Positions 35,152 through 44,196 of a stretch of DNA of 64,000 nt are shown piece after piece. The stretch comes from Paenibacillus marchantiophytorum. Lineage in GTDB: Bacteria > Bacillota > Bacilli > Paenibacillales > NBRC-103111. The number at the start of each line of letters is the position of its first letter. The first letter of the stretch is position 1. A program made the translations under genes and the position numbers. Below the pieces are notes generated by a model that ran no database searches, had not been told where the DNA came from, and saw nothing but the letters and a program-made list of their open reading frames with translations. Where the stretch lies: positions 1 through 64,000 of the forward strand of contig NZ_BMHE01000020.1 of NCBI RefSeq assembly GCF_014640555.1. The letters are read 5' to 3'.

Positions 35152-36738
35152 TTATTTCCACTCGCCCTTGATCCCAGACGTCAGTAACACCTTATTGACA
35201 TCATCGATCATTTCTTTACCACCCTTTTTCATATATTCGTCGACCATCTTACTCCAGTTGGAAATCGGCTCCTGCCCTACGATCATCTTCGTTTGCCATT
35301 CCTGAGTAATCAAGCTCAACTCTGCTCCCTTGGCCGCGAAAACCTCTGAATAAATGCGGTCTATAGGATTAATATAAAATTTAGTATTCTTTAACAATTC
35401 AACAGATGAATTCACGAAGCTCTTGGCAAATGGATTAGTCAACACTTTTCCAGCTTCATTGGCTTCATCGTTTGGTGCCCAACCACTTACACCACTAAAA
35501 TAACCTGTAGGCCGCTGTTCCACGGTTGAAATGTCGATTAACGGAAGTCCATCCACCATCTTATACCCTACGCCTACCCCTCCGTTTGCCCAGTCGAACT
35601 CAGCATTCTGAGGGTTACGATTGTCAACAGGTATGAACGTGCGGAAGTAGTCTTGCATTTGCAGAATCCGATTAATTTTATCGGGATCGCTCTTTATCTT
35701 AGCATTCAACATGGTCAGCGTATAGTATCCGGAAAGTGCCATAAAGCCTTGTCCACCATCCGCTTGTTTGAAAGCTGGAATAACGGAAAGCTCAGCTGTG
35801 GGCATCAATTCTTTCATACTCTTGAGGAGATCTTCAGGAGTCCCAATAGGCTGCTCATACCAAATCCCGTATTTCCCAGCATAGAAGTCTTTACGGATGT
35901 CGACATTCTTAGAGATTGCCCAATCCTTGTGAATCGCTCCCTCTTTGTACAAGTCAGCAAGAAATTGCGTCTGCTGCTTGAACCCTTCCGATATAATTCC
36001 TGGAATTAATTGACCTTGCTCGTTTTTGTTATACCATCCCGAATCCCACGCAGCACCCATTTGGGCACCATATACGATCTGCTTAGACAATCCAAAGCCA
36101 TAAGTATCGTTTTTCCCATTCTTGTCCGGGTCATCCTTCGTAAACGCGATTGCCACTTTCTTTAATTCATCATAGTTGGTTGGCATCTTAAGACCGAGAT
36201 TATCTAGCCAGTCTTTACGAATAATGGGTTTTTTTCCATATTTCGCAGGGAAATATTGCGGAATTGCATAAATTTTCCCGTCTACGGTAACAGCATCCCA
36301 CACACTTTTGGGAACCAATTTCAAAGAAGGATACTTGTCGATATATTCATTCAATGGAAGGAACGCACCTTGCTTCGCCCATTTGAAAAAATTCGCATCT
36401 GCGCTCTCCATTCCGATGACATCAGCCAAATCCCCAGCAGCCATAACGACCGGTAATTTGCTTCCATATTCATCGAAAGGGACATACTGCGGCTTGTATG
36501 CCACATTGAACTTCTCGTTGATTTTCTTCAAACCGTCGCCAGTCGCACCCGGAATTTGAGGCGACCATGTGCCCTCGATAGAAGTAACCGTAATTTTCTT
36601 GGTTGTCGTCGTATTGGCTGACGGGGTTGAAGATGTTGTCGCAGCGCTTGATTCAGGCTGCTCCTTCGTGCCCGATGTGCATGCGGCCAAGCTTGAAGCT
36701 AAACTCACGGTAAGTCCTAACGCTAGTAATTTTTTCAT
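35152..36738 (-). CDS. Sugar ABC substrate-binding lipoprotein, LplA type
   Basis: A 528-aa lipoprotein with signal peptide and lipobox LAACT (Cys20). The long form (over 500 residues) with segments such as DLADVIGMESADANFFKWAKQGAFLPLNEYIDKYP is typical of LplA/YtcQ-type binding proteins that accompany uronate or complex oligosaccharide importers. It is the last gene of the operon, after the two permeases; no ATPase gene is nearby, so a shared MsmX-type ATPase elsewhere in the genome is expected. Given the shared upstream element with the lyase-like gene, the ligand may be the product of that enzyme. Confidence 0.9.
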   Translation of the reverse strand: MKKLLALGLTVSLASSLAACTSGTKEQPESSAATTSSTPSANTTTTKKITVTSIEGTWSPQIPGATGDGLKKINEKFNVAYKPQYVPFDEYGSKLPVVMAAGDLADVIGMESADANFFKWAKQGAFLPLNEYIDKYPSLKLVPKSVWDAVTVDGKIYAIPQYFPAKYGKKPIIRKDWLDNLGLKMPTNYDELKKVAIAFTKDDPDKNGKNDTYGFGLSKQIVYGAQMGAAWDSGWYNKNEQGQLIPGIISEGFKQQTQFLADLYKEGAIHKDWAISKNVDIRKDFYAGKYGIWYEQPIGTPEDLLKSMKELMPTAELSVIPAFKQADGGQGFMALSGYYTLTMLNAKIKSDPDKINRILQMQDYFRTFIPVDNRNPQNAEFDWANGGVGVGYKMVDGLPLIDISTVEQRPTGYFSGVSGWAPNDEANEAGKVLTNPFAKSFVNSSVELLKNTKFYINPIDRIYSEVFAAKGAELSLITQEWQTKMIVGQEPISNWSKMVDEYMKKGGKEMIDDVNKVLLTSGIKGEWK

Positions 36739-36811
36739 TTAAGTAAATCCTCCTCATATTCGTTGTCAACTCTTCTTTATGACACCCTTACATTGTGATT
36801 GCTAGACACCT

Positions 36812-37699
36812 TTAACCTTTCACAGAACCAAGCATCACCCCTTTCGCAAAATGCTTTTGCAGAAAGGGATATACGATTAAGATTGGCAAGGTCGCTAATA
36901 AAATGGCTGCCATTCCAATCGTCTCTGCGGGAGGAAGTTGGCCTGATCTAGCAGCATCTCGAGCCGCTGAGCCTAGGGAATTCGTCGGGTCGCCCAGAAC
37001 CACTATTTGCCTCAGAATTACTTGTACTGTCCATTTGGCTGGATCATTCAGATATAAGATAGCCGTGAAATACGTGTTCCAATGGGCTACCGCGTAGAAC
37101 AATCCGAACGTGGCGAACGCTGGCTTGGATAAGGGGACTACGATTTTCGTGAAAATCTGCATATCGTTGGCACCATCAATGAATGCCGATTCATTCAGTT
37201 CACTCGGAATGTTAAGGAAGAACTGGCGCATGACAATAAGGTTAAACGAATTGATGGCACCGGGAATAATGAGCGCCCAATAACTATTAATGAGACCCGT
37301 AGCTTGAAGCATCAAATAAGTTGGAATCATACCTGCATTGAATATGAAGGTGAACAGTACTAAAAACAAGTATACTTTTTCTCCCCAAATATTTCGAGTG
37401 ATCGCATAGGCCATCGTTGCAGTCAAAATTAAATTGACAAGGCTCCCAATTACGGTGATGTAAATGGTTACACCGATCGAGTGAATAAACGCTTTGGATT
37501 CAAGAATGTATGCGTACGCATCTGTAACCCACTTCTCCGGCCATAAGATGAGCTCGCTAAGCGCGTATTCTTGATAGGAAACAAAGGAGACTACGAAGAT
37601 GTAGTAAAAGGGAAAAAGCATAATCAGGGCTAACAGGCTCAGCGCAACGATATTGATGATATCTGCCGACCCTCCAGACATCGATTTCTGTTTATACAT
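36812..37699 (-). CDS. Carbohydrate ABC permease, LplC/YtcP type
   Basis: A 295-aa inner-membrane permease with six predicted helices and the EAA loop (ELNESAFIDGANDMQIFTKIVVPLSKPAF). It forms a heterodimer with the product of the gene just upstream. AAGGTAGGTG precedes the ATG. The gap to the upstream permease gene is 64 bp and to the binding-protein gene 73 bp. Confidence 0.93.
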   Translation of the reverse strand: MYKQKSMSGGSADIINIVALSLLALIMLFPFYYIFVVSFVSYQEYALSELILWPEKWVTDAYAYILESKAFIHSIGVTIYITVIGSLVNLILTATMAYAITRNIWGEKVYLFLVLFTFIFNAGMIPTYLMLQATGLINSYWALIIPGAINSFNLIVMRQFFLNIPSELNESAFIDGANDMQIFTKIVVPLSKPAFATFGLFYAVAHWNTYFTAILYLNDPAKWTVQVILRQIVVLGDPTNSLGSAARDAARSGQLPPAETIGMAAILLATLPILIVYPFLQKHFAKGVMLGSVKG

Positions 37700-37763
37700 A
37701 GATGGACACCTACCTTATTATATAAGTAAAGCGATTGGAGCAAGACATAGACTTTCTTGTAGG

Positions 37764-38735
37764 TTAAAAAACTCCCTCGTCTCCAAACTTTTTGGCAACA
37801 CGATTTGCAACTAGGATTAGAATTAATCCAATTACACTCTTGAATAAGCCAACCGCCGTACCAAAGCTAAAATCTGCCTTTTGAATACCTTTAAAATAAA
37901 CGAAAGTATCCAATACATTCCCAACATCCATCGTGAATGGATTTAACATCAGGAATACCTGCTCGAAGCCTGAATCCAACACAGTGCCAAGACGGAGGAT
38001 GAACAAGATAATGATGGTGCTGCGTAAGGCTGGTAACGTAATATGCCAAATCTGACGCCATCGGTTTGCTCCATCCACGACTGCCGCTTCGTATAAAGCT
38101 GGATTAATACCCGATAACGTAGCCAGAAATATGATCGTTCCCCAACCGGCCTCTTTCCAGATGACCTCCAAAATGATCAAAGGCATGAACCATCCTGGTT
38201 GCTGGAGAAATGAAATCGGCTCCATGCCGAACAACGGGTCTAGAATCCGATTAACCATTCCCTCCGTCTTGAGGAATATGGTTACAATTCCGATGACGAC
38301 AACCCAGGATAAGAAATGAGGTAAATAAATAATGGATTGAACGATGCGCTTAAACTGCTCATTCTTGATCTCATTGAGCATAATCGCCAGAATAATTGGA
38401 ACTGGAAACGCGAATGCAATTTGTAAAAGAGACAATAAAAGTGTGTTCCACAATACACGGATAACTTCCTGATCGCTAAATATCGTCTTGAAATGCTTCA
38501 ATCCTACCCAATCACTGTTCAAGAACCCGCGGAATGGACTATAATCCTGGAAAGCAATGATATTTCCTAGCATAGGGACATACCGGTATATGATGAAATA
38601 AAGCAGTCCTGGCATTAGGAGTAGGAATAAGTATCGCTCTCTCCACAAGCGGTCCTTCAGTTTCCTGCCTTTTCTAGCTACTATCAGCTTAGGAGCCGGT
38701 GCTGTTTGAACAGTCGTTCCATTCGTTGTTTTCAT
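37764..38735 (-). CDS. Sugar ABC permease, LplB/YteP type
   Basis: A 323-aa inner-membrane permease with six predicted helices (first near residues 32-52), the EAA loop LYEAAVVDGANRWRQIWHITLPAL, and the N-terminal cytoplasmic Lys/Arg-rich segment usual for LplB. First gene of the three-gene importer operon. Upstream lie a cre-like site (38770-38783) and the conserved 81-bp element (38925-39005). Confidence 0.93.
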   Translation of the reverse strand: MKTTNGTTVQTAPAPKLIVARKGRKLKDRLWRERYLFLLLMPGLLYFIIYRYVPMLGNIIAFQDYSPFRGFLNSDWVGLKHFKTIFSDQEVIRVLWNTLLLSLLQIAFAFPVPIILAIMLNEIKNEQFKRIVQSIIYLPHFLSWVVVIGIVTIFLKTEGMVNRILDPLFGMEPISFLQQPGWFMPLIILEVIWKEAGWGTIIFLATLSGINPALYEAAVVDGANRWRQIWHITLPALRSTIIILFILRLGTVLDSGFEQVFLMLNPFTMDVGNVLDTFVYFKGIQKADFSFGTAVGLFKSVIGLILILVANRVAKKFGDEGVF

Positions 38736-38769
38736 GATGTCCCTACACGCCTTTCCTGCAGAATATATC

Positions 38770-38783
38770 TGAGTCCGCTTACA
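38770..38783 (-). promoter_or_regulatory. cre-like site upstream of the LplB-type gene
   Basis: On the minus strand TGTAAGCGGACTCA, 12 of 14 match to the CcpA consensus, about 35 bp upstream of the start codon. Confidence 0.5.
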
Positions 38784-38924
38784 ATAATAATAACTTTCTC
38801 AGACCACCCATCCTCTTGCTCCATCTCAACATCTTTTGGGTTGAATCGATGTCTAGGCTGCTTGTTTACATTCATATCGGTGAACTCTCACTCCTTTATA
38901 CCTTCACCTTATCGGAATTAGCAG

Positions 38925-39005
38925 GAGCTGAACATCATCGGTATTCTAATTAATTCACCGTTTTTACGAAAACCATAATAATGATGAGAAGTGAACATAT
39001 AGATG
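38925..39005 (-). promoter_or_regulatory. Conserved 81-bp regulatory element, importer copy
   Basis: Ungapped 79 percent match to 32371-32451, same orientation relative to the downstream gene. The central block CGTTTTTACGAAAA and the block GTGAACATAT are fully conserved. Likely activator binding region for the lyase/importer regulon. Confidence 0.7.
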
Positions 39006-39060
39006 ACGATTGGAAAAGGCTCAGCTAAGCTTAGGGATCAGGACCAAAAGGAGTTAACAA

Positions 39061-39113
39061 AAAAAGATCGCCCCTTAACTTGCACGCTTTGCAAGCTGGC
39101 TGGCGATCTTTTT
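39061..39113 (-). terminator. IS-derived terminator downstream of the GH76-CBM gene
   Basis: Long stem AAAAAGATCGCC / GGCGATCTTTTTT with an inner hairpin around GCACGC/TTTGCAAGC. It overlaps the 3' end of a transposase remnant and could now end transcripts of the GH76 gene that stops at 39326. Confidence 0.7.
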
Positions 39114-39230
39114 TATGTTTTGTGCTACCGCGGTCATAAGCGCTTTTTCTTGAACATTCGCTCGCCCCGATATATACATTTTCTCCGTGTGAAAATCAAA
39201 GCTTTCCTTCGACATGCCTTCTGAAGTCGA
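39075..39230 (-). pseudogene. Transposase C-terminal remnant, IS1182-like
   Basis: On the minus strand about 50 codons read in one frame to a TAA at 39075, ending NVQEKALMTAVAQNIKKIA and then SQLAKRAS. The QNIKKIA ending is characteristic of IS1182-type transposase C-termini. The rest of the transposase and the other IS end are missing. The stretch 39231-39325 has nothing recognisable. The opposite-strand reading frame at 39003-39224 is a shadow. Confidence 0.55.
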
Positions 39231-39325
39231 CGTGGAGTGGCGCCCACCAATGACTGTGTAAATCTCCCACTAATTCCGAGTAAAGTCGCTGTTAGGTAGA
39301 AATCAGCAGAAATAGCGGGAGGTAG

Positions 39326-40894
39326 TTATAGACCGTACATTTGATCCAGATTCAAATAGTTGTTGTTGCCTTTGGACGTATCATAGCCAAGCTCAATCGT
39401 ATTCGAACCTGCTTGCAGAGCTACTGTCACAGAAACTGTGTTCCACGTGCTCCAGTTGGATGTGCCTGTGAAGGTCAAATTGTTCGTGACAACGGCACCA
39501 TTGACTTTGACATAACGGCCCGCATTGCCAGCGGCGGCTGCATAGCGGAATGTGATGGTTTTACTGCCAGCGGCGTTCTGGTTCACATAGAAATTAAGCG
39601 AAGTGCCATTCGTATTCCACCCGGCCACATAGCCACGGCCATTAAAGCCCGTTTGTAAACTTTCGTTGACCATACCTGCGGCGCTGACCAACGTGCGTCT
39701 CGCATTTTCCGCTTCATATAGGCCATTTCCTGCTATATTCCCCGTAAAATTATCAGCTGGCACGAACTGCAGAATCGACGTTCCAGCTGCCGCCGCCAAG
39801 CTTTGAACATATGATGAACCTGTAGGCGCCGTCCAATCACTGCCAATAATGCCATCTGAGGTTCGTCGATGATTCCAGGCTTGCGTCGCATTTTGCTGTA
39901 AAAAAGTGAGGTACTGCGTTTGATTCGCTTGTACGCGGAGTTGATTGAGATTTCGTGCAAAGATCATTTTGAACCCTGGAGCGTCATTTTCACCTTCATA
40001 GAGGAGTGTCGTGGCAGAGGTCATTTTGTTGATGACATAATTCGCTGCATTATTCGCATCGGTTAGGTAACTGCTGGTTCCTGTCGCCTGATAAAGTGCT
40101 GTGGCAGCACCTAGATAAGTGCCATAATTGTAAGTAAAATCCCAATCTTTCACGGTTCCTGCGCCAGTACCTTCCACATGGTCATTCACTTTGCTGCCGT
40201 TAATCAACTTGCTTTGAATCCAGCTATATATTTGTTGCGCTTTGGTTAGGTAATTGCTGTTATTATAAGCATTCTTCAATTTTATAGCCGCCATGACCAT
40301 CGGGGCATTGGTAGCCATATTTTTCTGCGAGCTAGCGTTGGTTGCTGGATTCATAGCGTCCGCTCGCCACCAGATTCCGCCTCCGTAGTAAGTCGTATCC
40401 CAACTGGCGTAAACATGATCAAAGAGAAAGGAACCTCGGTTCAAATATTCCTGCGTTCCCGTAAGTTCATAGGCACGCAAGCAGGCAAGTGCCCACCAGC
40501 CGAGATCATCATTGAATTGGTTATCCACCATATTCGCATATTTCGCATTGAAGCCTGTATAGATATCGTCGATCATCGTGCGGTAAGTGCTGCTTCCCGT
40601 GCGTTGATACGCATCCATGACCGTCTCCCACAACTGGGCTTCCCACCAGAAATCCGTGTACAGCCCGCCATTCGGACCATAGGCATGCGCCGCTTGGATC
40701 TGATGATCACTGTTTGTGTAAAAATACTTAGCCGATGCATCATAAAAGACATTCACGAATGAACTCATCGCTGCATCAGCATTGGATGTGGTAAAAGCAG
40801 CAGCACGTTGATCGCCTCCCCATGCTGTCACCATGAGAACTGTCGCGAGGCTTGCCGCCAGCCATTTTGCTGTCGCTTTTTGAACTAGTTTCAC
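39326..40894 (-). CDS. Secreted endo-alpha-1,6-mannanase GH76 with C-terminal CBM
   Basis: A 522-aa secreted enzyme: signal peptide about 1-34, GH76 (alpha/alpha)6 domain about 35-390, and a CBM6/35-like beta-sandwich about 398-522 (ARRTLVSAAGMVNESL, GYVAGWNTNGTSLNFYVN, LNLDQMYGL). The catalytic aspartate pair is at 129-130 in QFNDDLGWW. GH76 enzymes cut the alpha-1,6-mannan backbone of fungal cell-wall mannan. I chose the GTG at 40894, seven nucleotides after GAAGGAG; the ATG at 40903 abuts that site and the one at 40939 has none. A strong cre-like site lies about 45 bp upstream, so it probably has its own promoter. Confidence 0.93.
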   Translation of the reverse strand: MKLVQKATAKWLAASLATVLMVTAWGGDQRAAAFTTSNADAAMSSFVNVFYDASAKYFYTNSDHQIQAAHAYGPNGGLYTDFWWEAQLWETVMDAYQRTGSSTYRTMIDDIYTGFNAKYANMVDNQFNDDLGWWALACLRAYELTGTQEYLNRGSFLFDHVYASWDTTYYGGGIWWRADAMNPATNASSQKNMATNAPMVMAAIKLKNAYNNSNYLTKAQQIYSWIQSKLINGSKVNDHVEGTGAGTVKDWDFTYNYGTYLGAATALYQATGTSSYLTDANNAANYVINKMTSATTLLYEGENDAPGFKMIFARNLNQLRVQANQTQYLTFLQQNATQAWNHRRTSDGIIGSDWTAPTGSSYVQSLAAAAGTSILQFVPADNFTGNIAGNGLYEAENARRTLVSAAGMVNESLQTGFNGRGYVAGWNTNGTSLNFYVNQNAAGSKTITFRYAAAAGNAGRYVKVNGAVVTNNLTFTGTSNWSTWNTVSVTVALQAGSNTIELGYDTSKGNNNYLNLDQMYGL

Positions 40895-40939
40895 ACCAAA
40901 CATCTCCTTCACGTATAAAATGAATTTCGTTAATAACAA

Positions 40940-40953
40940 TGAATTCGCTTACA
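40940..40953 (-). promoter_or_regulatory. cre site upstream of the GH76-CBM gene
   Basis: On the minus strand TGTAAGCGAATTCA matches the CcpA consensus at 13 of 14 positions. Confidence 0.6.
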
Positions 40954-41004
40954 TTTATTGCGATTTCACCCCCTTTCCGATTCAAGTTCATCCTTGTCGT
41001 TTGT

Positions 41005-41721
41005 AAGTCGTGCATACGCCTCCAATAACATAACGCCGCTCCCGGATCACATAATCGAATCACGACGGGCTCAGCTGTTTGACGCGCATCCATTAGGTAG
41101 GACTGGTCGGCCGTGCAAGCGAATAATTCCAGGGAAGCCCCAAGATATACCCCCTGACAATAGGTGAACTGCCAATCTTTGTCGATCTGCTGATCGCCAA
41201 GACGATTGCTGCCTTCCCAGATGAACCCGTCGCCGGGATCGCGCAAAACCGCTTTATTCCAAGCGAAAATTTTCTGCGCCCAAGCCAAGTCTTCCGCATC
41301 GCCAAAGCGCTGAAATAAACGCGCAGCCAGGATCGCCGCAGGCGCATTGGCCGGCGTATTCTTGTAATCAAGCTGGTCTTTTCGCCAAGCGATACCTCCG
41401 CCCATGTGGTCATTCCAACCGCCACGGATGTCTGCCCATAAATCGGTCGCGCTTTCCCGGTATTGGAAATCACCCAAAATGTCATAGGCTCACAGCCATG
41501 CCAAGGCCATCCAGACACACATCTACGGCATGAGCTTGCCACCAATAATAGTAGTTTTCGTCTACTCTGGGATTGGTCAAGCTGTCATCCCACTGGTTCA
41601 TCAACTGTGTTTCTGTATTCCAGTACAGTCTGCTTAATGTGGATTGAATTTGATCTGCATATGCAACTGCATACATCTTAGCAGTACTCCTTTCGTATTG
41701 GGCAGATCTCCAAGCACGCAC
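41005..41721 (-). pseudogene. Decayed GH76 copy
   Basis: A broken relative of the GH76 gene at 42097-43290. The 5' piece (DENYYYWWQAHAVDV) is followed by a deletion of about 40 codons that removes the catalytic Asp-Asp segment, a frameshift, and an in-frame TGA in LAWL*AYDILG. The middle then reads ESATDLWADIRGGWNDHMGGGIAWRK to YLMDARQTAEP in one frame, and the C-terminal third is gone; the frame then runs by chance into the next gene. Identity with the intact copy is clear throughout, so this is a former tandem duplicate. Confidence 0.85.
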
Positions 41722-41784
41722 CTGGTCGATTTGGCGGCTTGAGAATCTGCCTCGCTTTCATTTCGGCTGGGAGGCTGAACTTCC

Positions 41785-42055
41785 ATTGGATTTATCCAAT
41801 GTAATCGACTCCAGAGACCTGATTTGGATGCTTTTATTGGATTTATCCAATGTAATCGACTCCAAAGACCTGGTTTGGATGCTTCCATTGGATTTATCCA
41901 ATGAAATCGACTCCACATACCTGATTTGGAGGCTTTCATTGGATTTATCCAATGTAATTGACTCCAAAGACCTGATTTGGATGCTTTCATTGGATTTATC
42001 CAATGTAATTGACTCCAGAGACCTGGTTTGGATGATTTCATCGGATTTTTCCAAT
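41785..42055. repeat. 51-bp tandem repeat, five full copies plus one degenerate
   Basis: Unit starts at 41785, 41836, 41887, 41938, 41989 and 42040, exactly 51 bp apart. Every full copy opens with the perfect inverted repeat ATTGGATTTATCCAAT, followed by a conserved GACTCCA and CTGATTTGGATGCTTTC-like tail. Copies differ at a few bases each. Because 51 is divisible by 3, several frames stay open as 17-residue repeats, but none has a ribosome binding site. It lies between the intact GH76 gene and the decayed copy and fills most of the gene-free stretch 41722-42096. Confidence 0.95.
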
Positions 42056-42096
42056 CAGATCAGTTCAATCCCATCAATTCATGGCTCGTTAACAGC

Positions 42097-43290
42097 CTAT
42101 TTGCTTCCCGAATGCAGCAAACCTCGCTTTTCCAGAAGCGCCATCTGCTCCATTAGCATAACTCCGCTCAGATTGACGCTTAAATCCTCCGCTGGGTCGG
42201 GCGCAGTCGTCCAAGACTTGCTAAATAGCTGGCGCTGTTCGTCCCTTCCTGCATGCCAGAGAGTTTGAGCATTGGTTTCCAGCAGCTCCCGTGCCGCCGC
42301 CTGACTGGGGTCAACCAACACCAGCTCCGCCAAGTATCGGATGAATATGCCTTTGAACAACCCGCCGTCTCCATTGCTCTCACTAGGCAGCATGCCTGTG
42401 ATCGGGCTTGCCAGCCTTTCCTGCGCCGCTTGCGCTGTTCTGGCAGCATCCGTCAAATACCTTTTATCACCCGTCACGCGATAAAGTTCAACCCCTGCGC
42501 CAATATAAACCCCTTGGCAGTATGAGAATTCCCAGGCCTTATCAATGCGGCCGTCGCCTTCACGATTCAGCCCATCCCAGACGAAGCCTGTGTCTGGATC
42601 AACGAGATGGGCCTTCTGCCAATCATAGATTTTCTGGGCCCATGCCAAATCTTCCTCATGGCCGAATTTTTGATACAGCCTAGCGGCAAGAATGACGGCC
42701 GGAGAATTGGCTGGCGTATTTTTGTAATCAAGCTGCGGCTTGCGCCATGCAATGCCTCCACCTTGCAGCTCATTCCAACCGGTTTGAATATCTGCCCAGA
42801 GAATAAGCGCTGCTTCCTTATATTTCTCCTCGCCCGTTGCTTCGAAAGCCCTAAGCCAAGCTAGTGCCAACCATTCCATATCGTCATAAAATTCATTAGG
42901 CCAAACCCCTGCATTACGATCCAGCATGCCTTGATACATACTAGATATATAGCCTTTGGTCTCACTGCTGCCCGTTCGTACATACGCATCAACCAAGGTA
43001 TCTACGCCATGCGCCTGCCACCAGTAATGAAACTTCTCATTGCACAAGTCATTGCAGGGCGATAAGTTATTGAATAAGTTCAATTTGCTGTTCCAATAGT
43101 GCTCGATAAGCCCTGCCTGCGCCAATTCTGCTCTCTGCTCCCAGGAACCTTTTCCGTGCTCTTGGCTCACTTTTGCCTCCGTTACTTTCTGTTCATTCGC
43201 CATTTTCTCCACTCCCCCAATTACTCCTAGTAGGACTCCGATTCCAATTACCGTGATAGCTATTGCTCTGATAAGTTGAATTTGTAACAT
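42097..43290 (-). CDS. Endo-alpha-1,6-mannanase-like GH76
   Basis: A 397-aa GH76 protein with an N-terminal hydrophobic segment (residues about 7-27) that may be a signal anchor; the following Glu/Lys-rich linker leads to the catalytic domain at about 50-390. The catalytic Asp136-Asp137 are in EFYDDMEWLALAWLRAF, and GGGIAWRKPQLDYKNTPANSPA is the conserved central motif. Start supported by AGGTG a few bases upstream. It lies 27 bp after the second permease gene, so it is part of the importer operon. Expected to hydrolyse alpha-1,6-mannan at the cell surface. Confidence 0.92.
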   Translation of the reverse strand: MLQIQLIRAIAITVIGIGVLLGVIGGVEKMANEQKVTEAKVSQEHGKGSWEQRAELAQAGLIEHYWNSKLNLFNNLSPCNDLCNEKFHYWWQAHGVDTLVDAYVRTGSSETKGYISSMYQGMLDRNAGVWPNEFYDDMEWLALAWLRAFEATGEEKYKEAALILWADIQTGWNELQGGGIAWRKPQLDYKNTPANSPAVILAARLYQKFGHEEDLAWAQKIYDWQKAHLVDPDTGFVWDGLNREGDGRIDKAWEFSYCQGVYIGAGVELYRVTGDKRYLTDAARTAQAAQERLASPITGMLPSESNGDGGLFKGIFIRYLAELVLVDPSQAAARELLETNAQTLWHAGRDEQRQLFSKSWTTAPDPAEDLSVNLSGVMLMEQMALLEKRGLLHSGSK

Positions 43291-43317
43291 GGTTCACCTG
43301 AAAATCTGACATCCAAC

Positions 43318-44184
43318 TTACCCTTTGGTCCCTGTAAAAGCGATCCCTTGCACAAAGTATTTTTGCAACAAAAGAAACAGAATCAAGATCGGGACTACCG
43401 CAATTAAAGCGCCTGCCATCAACGGTCCGAAATCAACTTGTTTGTTATAGGCAAAAGCTGCTAGGCCCAACTGAATGGTTTTCTTGGCGGGATCATTAAG
43501 CATAATGAGCGGCCCTAGAAAGCTGTTCCAGCCTGCCTGAAAAGTAAAGATGCCCAGCGTCGCAAGTGCCGGTTTCGCCAAAGGAATGTAGATATTCCAG
43601 TAGATCCGAAACTCACCGCTACCTTCAATACGTGAAACTTCCTGCAAATCACTAGGCAGCGACACGAAAAACTGCCGCATAAAAAATACCGCAAATGAAC
43701 CCGATGCACCAGGTAAAATGATGGCCCAGAAAGAATTCAGCAAGCCATTTCCGCCAGTGCCCAACCAATCATTTCCGCCCAGGAACGGCATATGTTTCAG
43801 CACAAAAAATTGCGGAATTAATGTTACAACGCCGGGAATCATCAAGGCAGCCAGCAGAATTTTGAACAGCGTATCTCTACCCGGAAATTGCAGCTTTGCA
43901 AAGGCATATCCGCTCAAGGAGCCGAGCAATAGATTGAATAAAACACCCATGAATGCCAGGTAGAAGGAATTCCAGAAATACAAGCCAAACGGCACGGTTT
44001 CAAACGCTTTGCGGTAATGGTCCATCGTCACACTGGACGGAATCCACTGGATCGGCAATAGAAATATCTCTTCATCCGGGCGTATCGAGGTAATTAAACT
44101 CCAAACAAAAGGAACAACCATGACCATACAAACAGCGATGGAAATGATATACAAAATGGTTCTCTGCCAATAGCTTTGTTTCAC
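43318..44184 (-). CDS. Carbohydrate ABC permease, MalG type
   Basis: A 288-aa membrane protein with six predicted helices and the EAA loop (LQEVSRIEGSGEFRIYWNIYIPLAKPAL). Start codon GTG behind AGGAGGGGTGG; only 12 bp separate it from the preceding permease gene. Together they form the channel of the probable mannan-oligosaccharide importer. Shared ATPase expected elsewhere. Confidence 0.93.
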   Translation of the reverse strand: MKQSYWQRTILYIISIAVCMVMVVPFVWSLITSIRPDEEIFLLPIQWIPSSVTMDHYRKAFETVPFGLYFWNSFYLAFMGVLFNLLLGSLSGYAFAKLQFPGRDTLFKILLAALMIPGVVTLIPQFFVLKHMPFLGGNDWLGTGGNGLLNSFWAIILPGASGSFAVFFMRQFFVSLPSDLQEVSRIEGSGEFRIYWNIYIPLAKPALATLGIFTFQAGWNSFLGPLIMLNDPAKKTIQLGLAAFAYNKQVDFGPLMAGALIAVVPILILFLLLQKYFVQGIAFTGTKG

Positions 44185-44196
44185 GCTCCACCCCTC

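Noticed and set aside
39003..39224. 73-codon plus-strand frame
   Set aside because: It is antisense to a transposase remnant and crosses a terminator hairpin; no ribosome binding site.
40776..41477. Intact 233-aa GH76 gene
   Set aside because: It lacks the N-terminal third with the catalytic aspartates, and its last part is chance read-through into the neighbouring gene; treated as a pseudogene.
41785..42055. CRISPR array
   Set aside because: There are no variable spacers: the whole 51-bp unit repeats, and no cas genes are present.
41786..42268. Open frames on both strands encoding 17-residue repeats
   Set aside because: The 51-bp period keeps several frames open at once; no start signal, and the plus-strand frame runs antisense into the GH76 gene.
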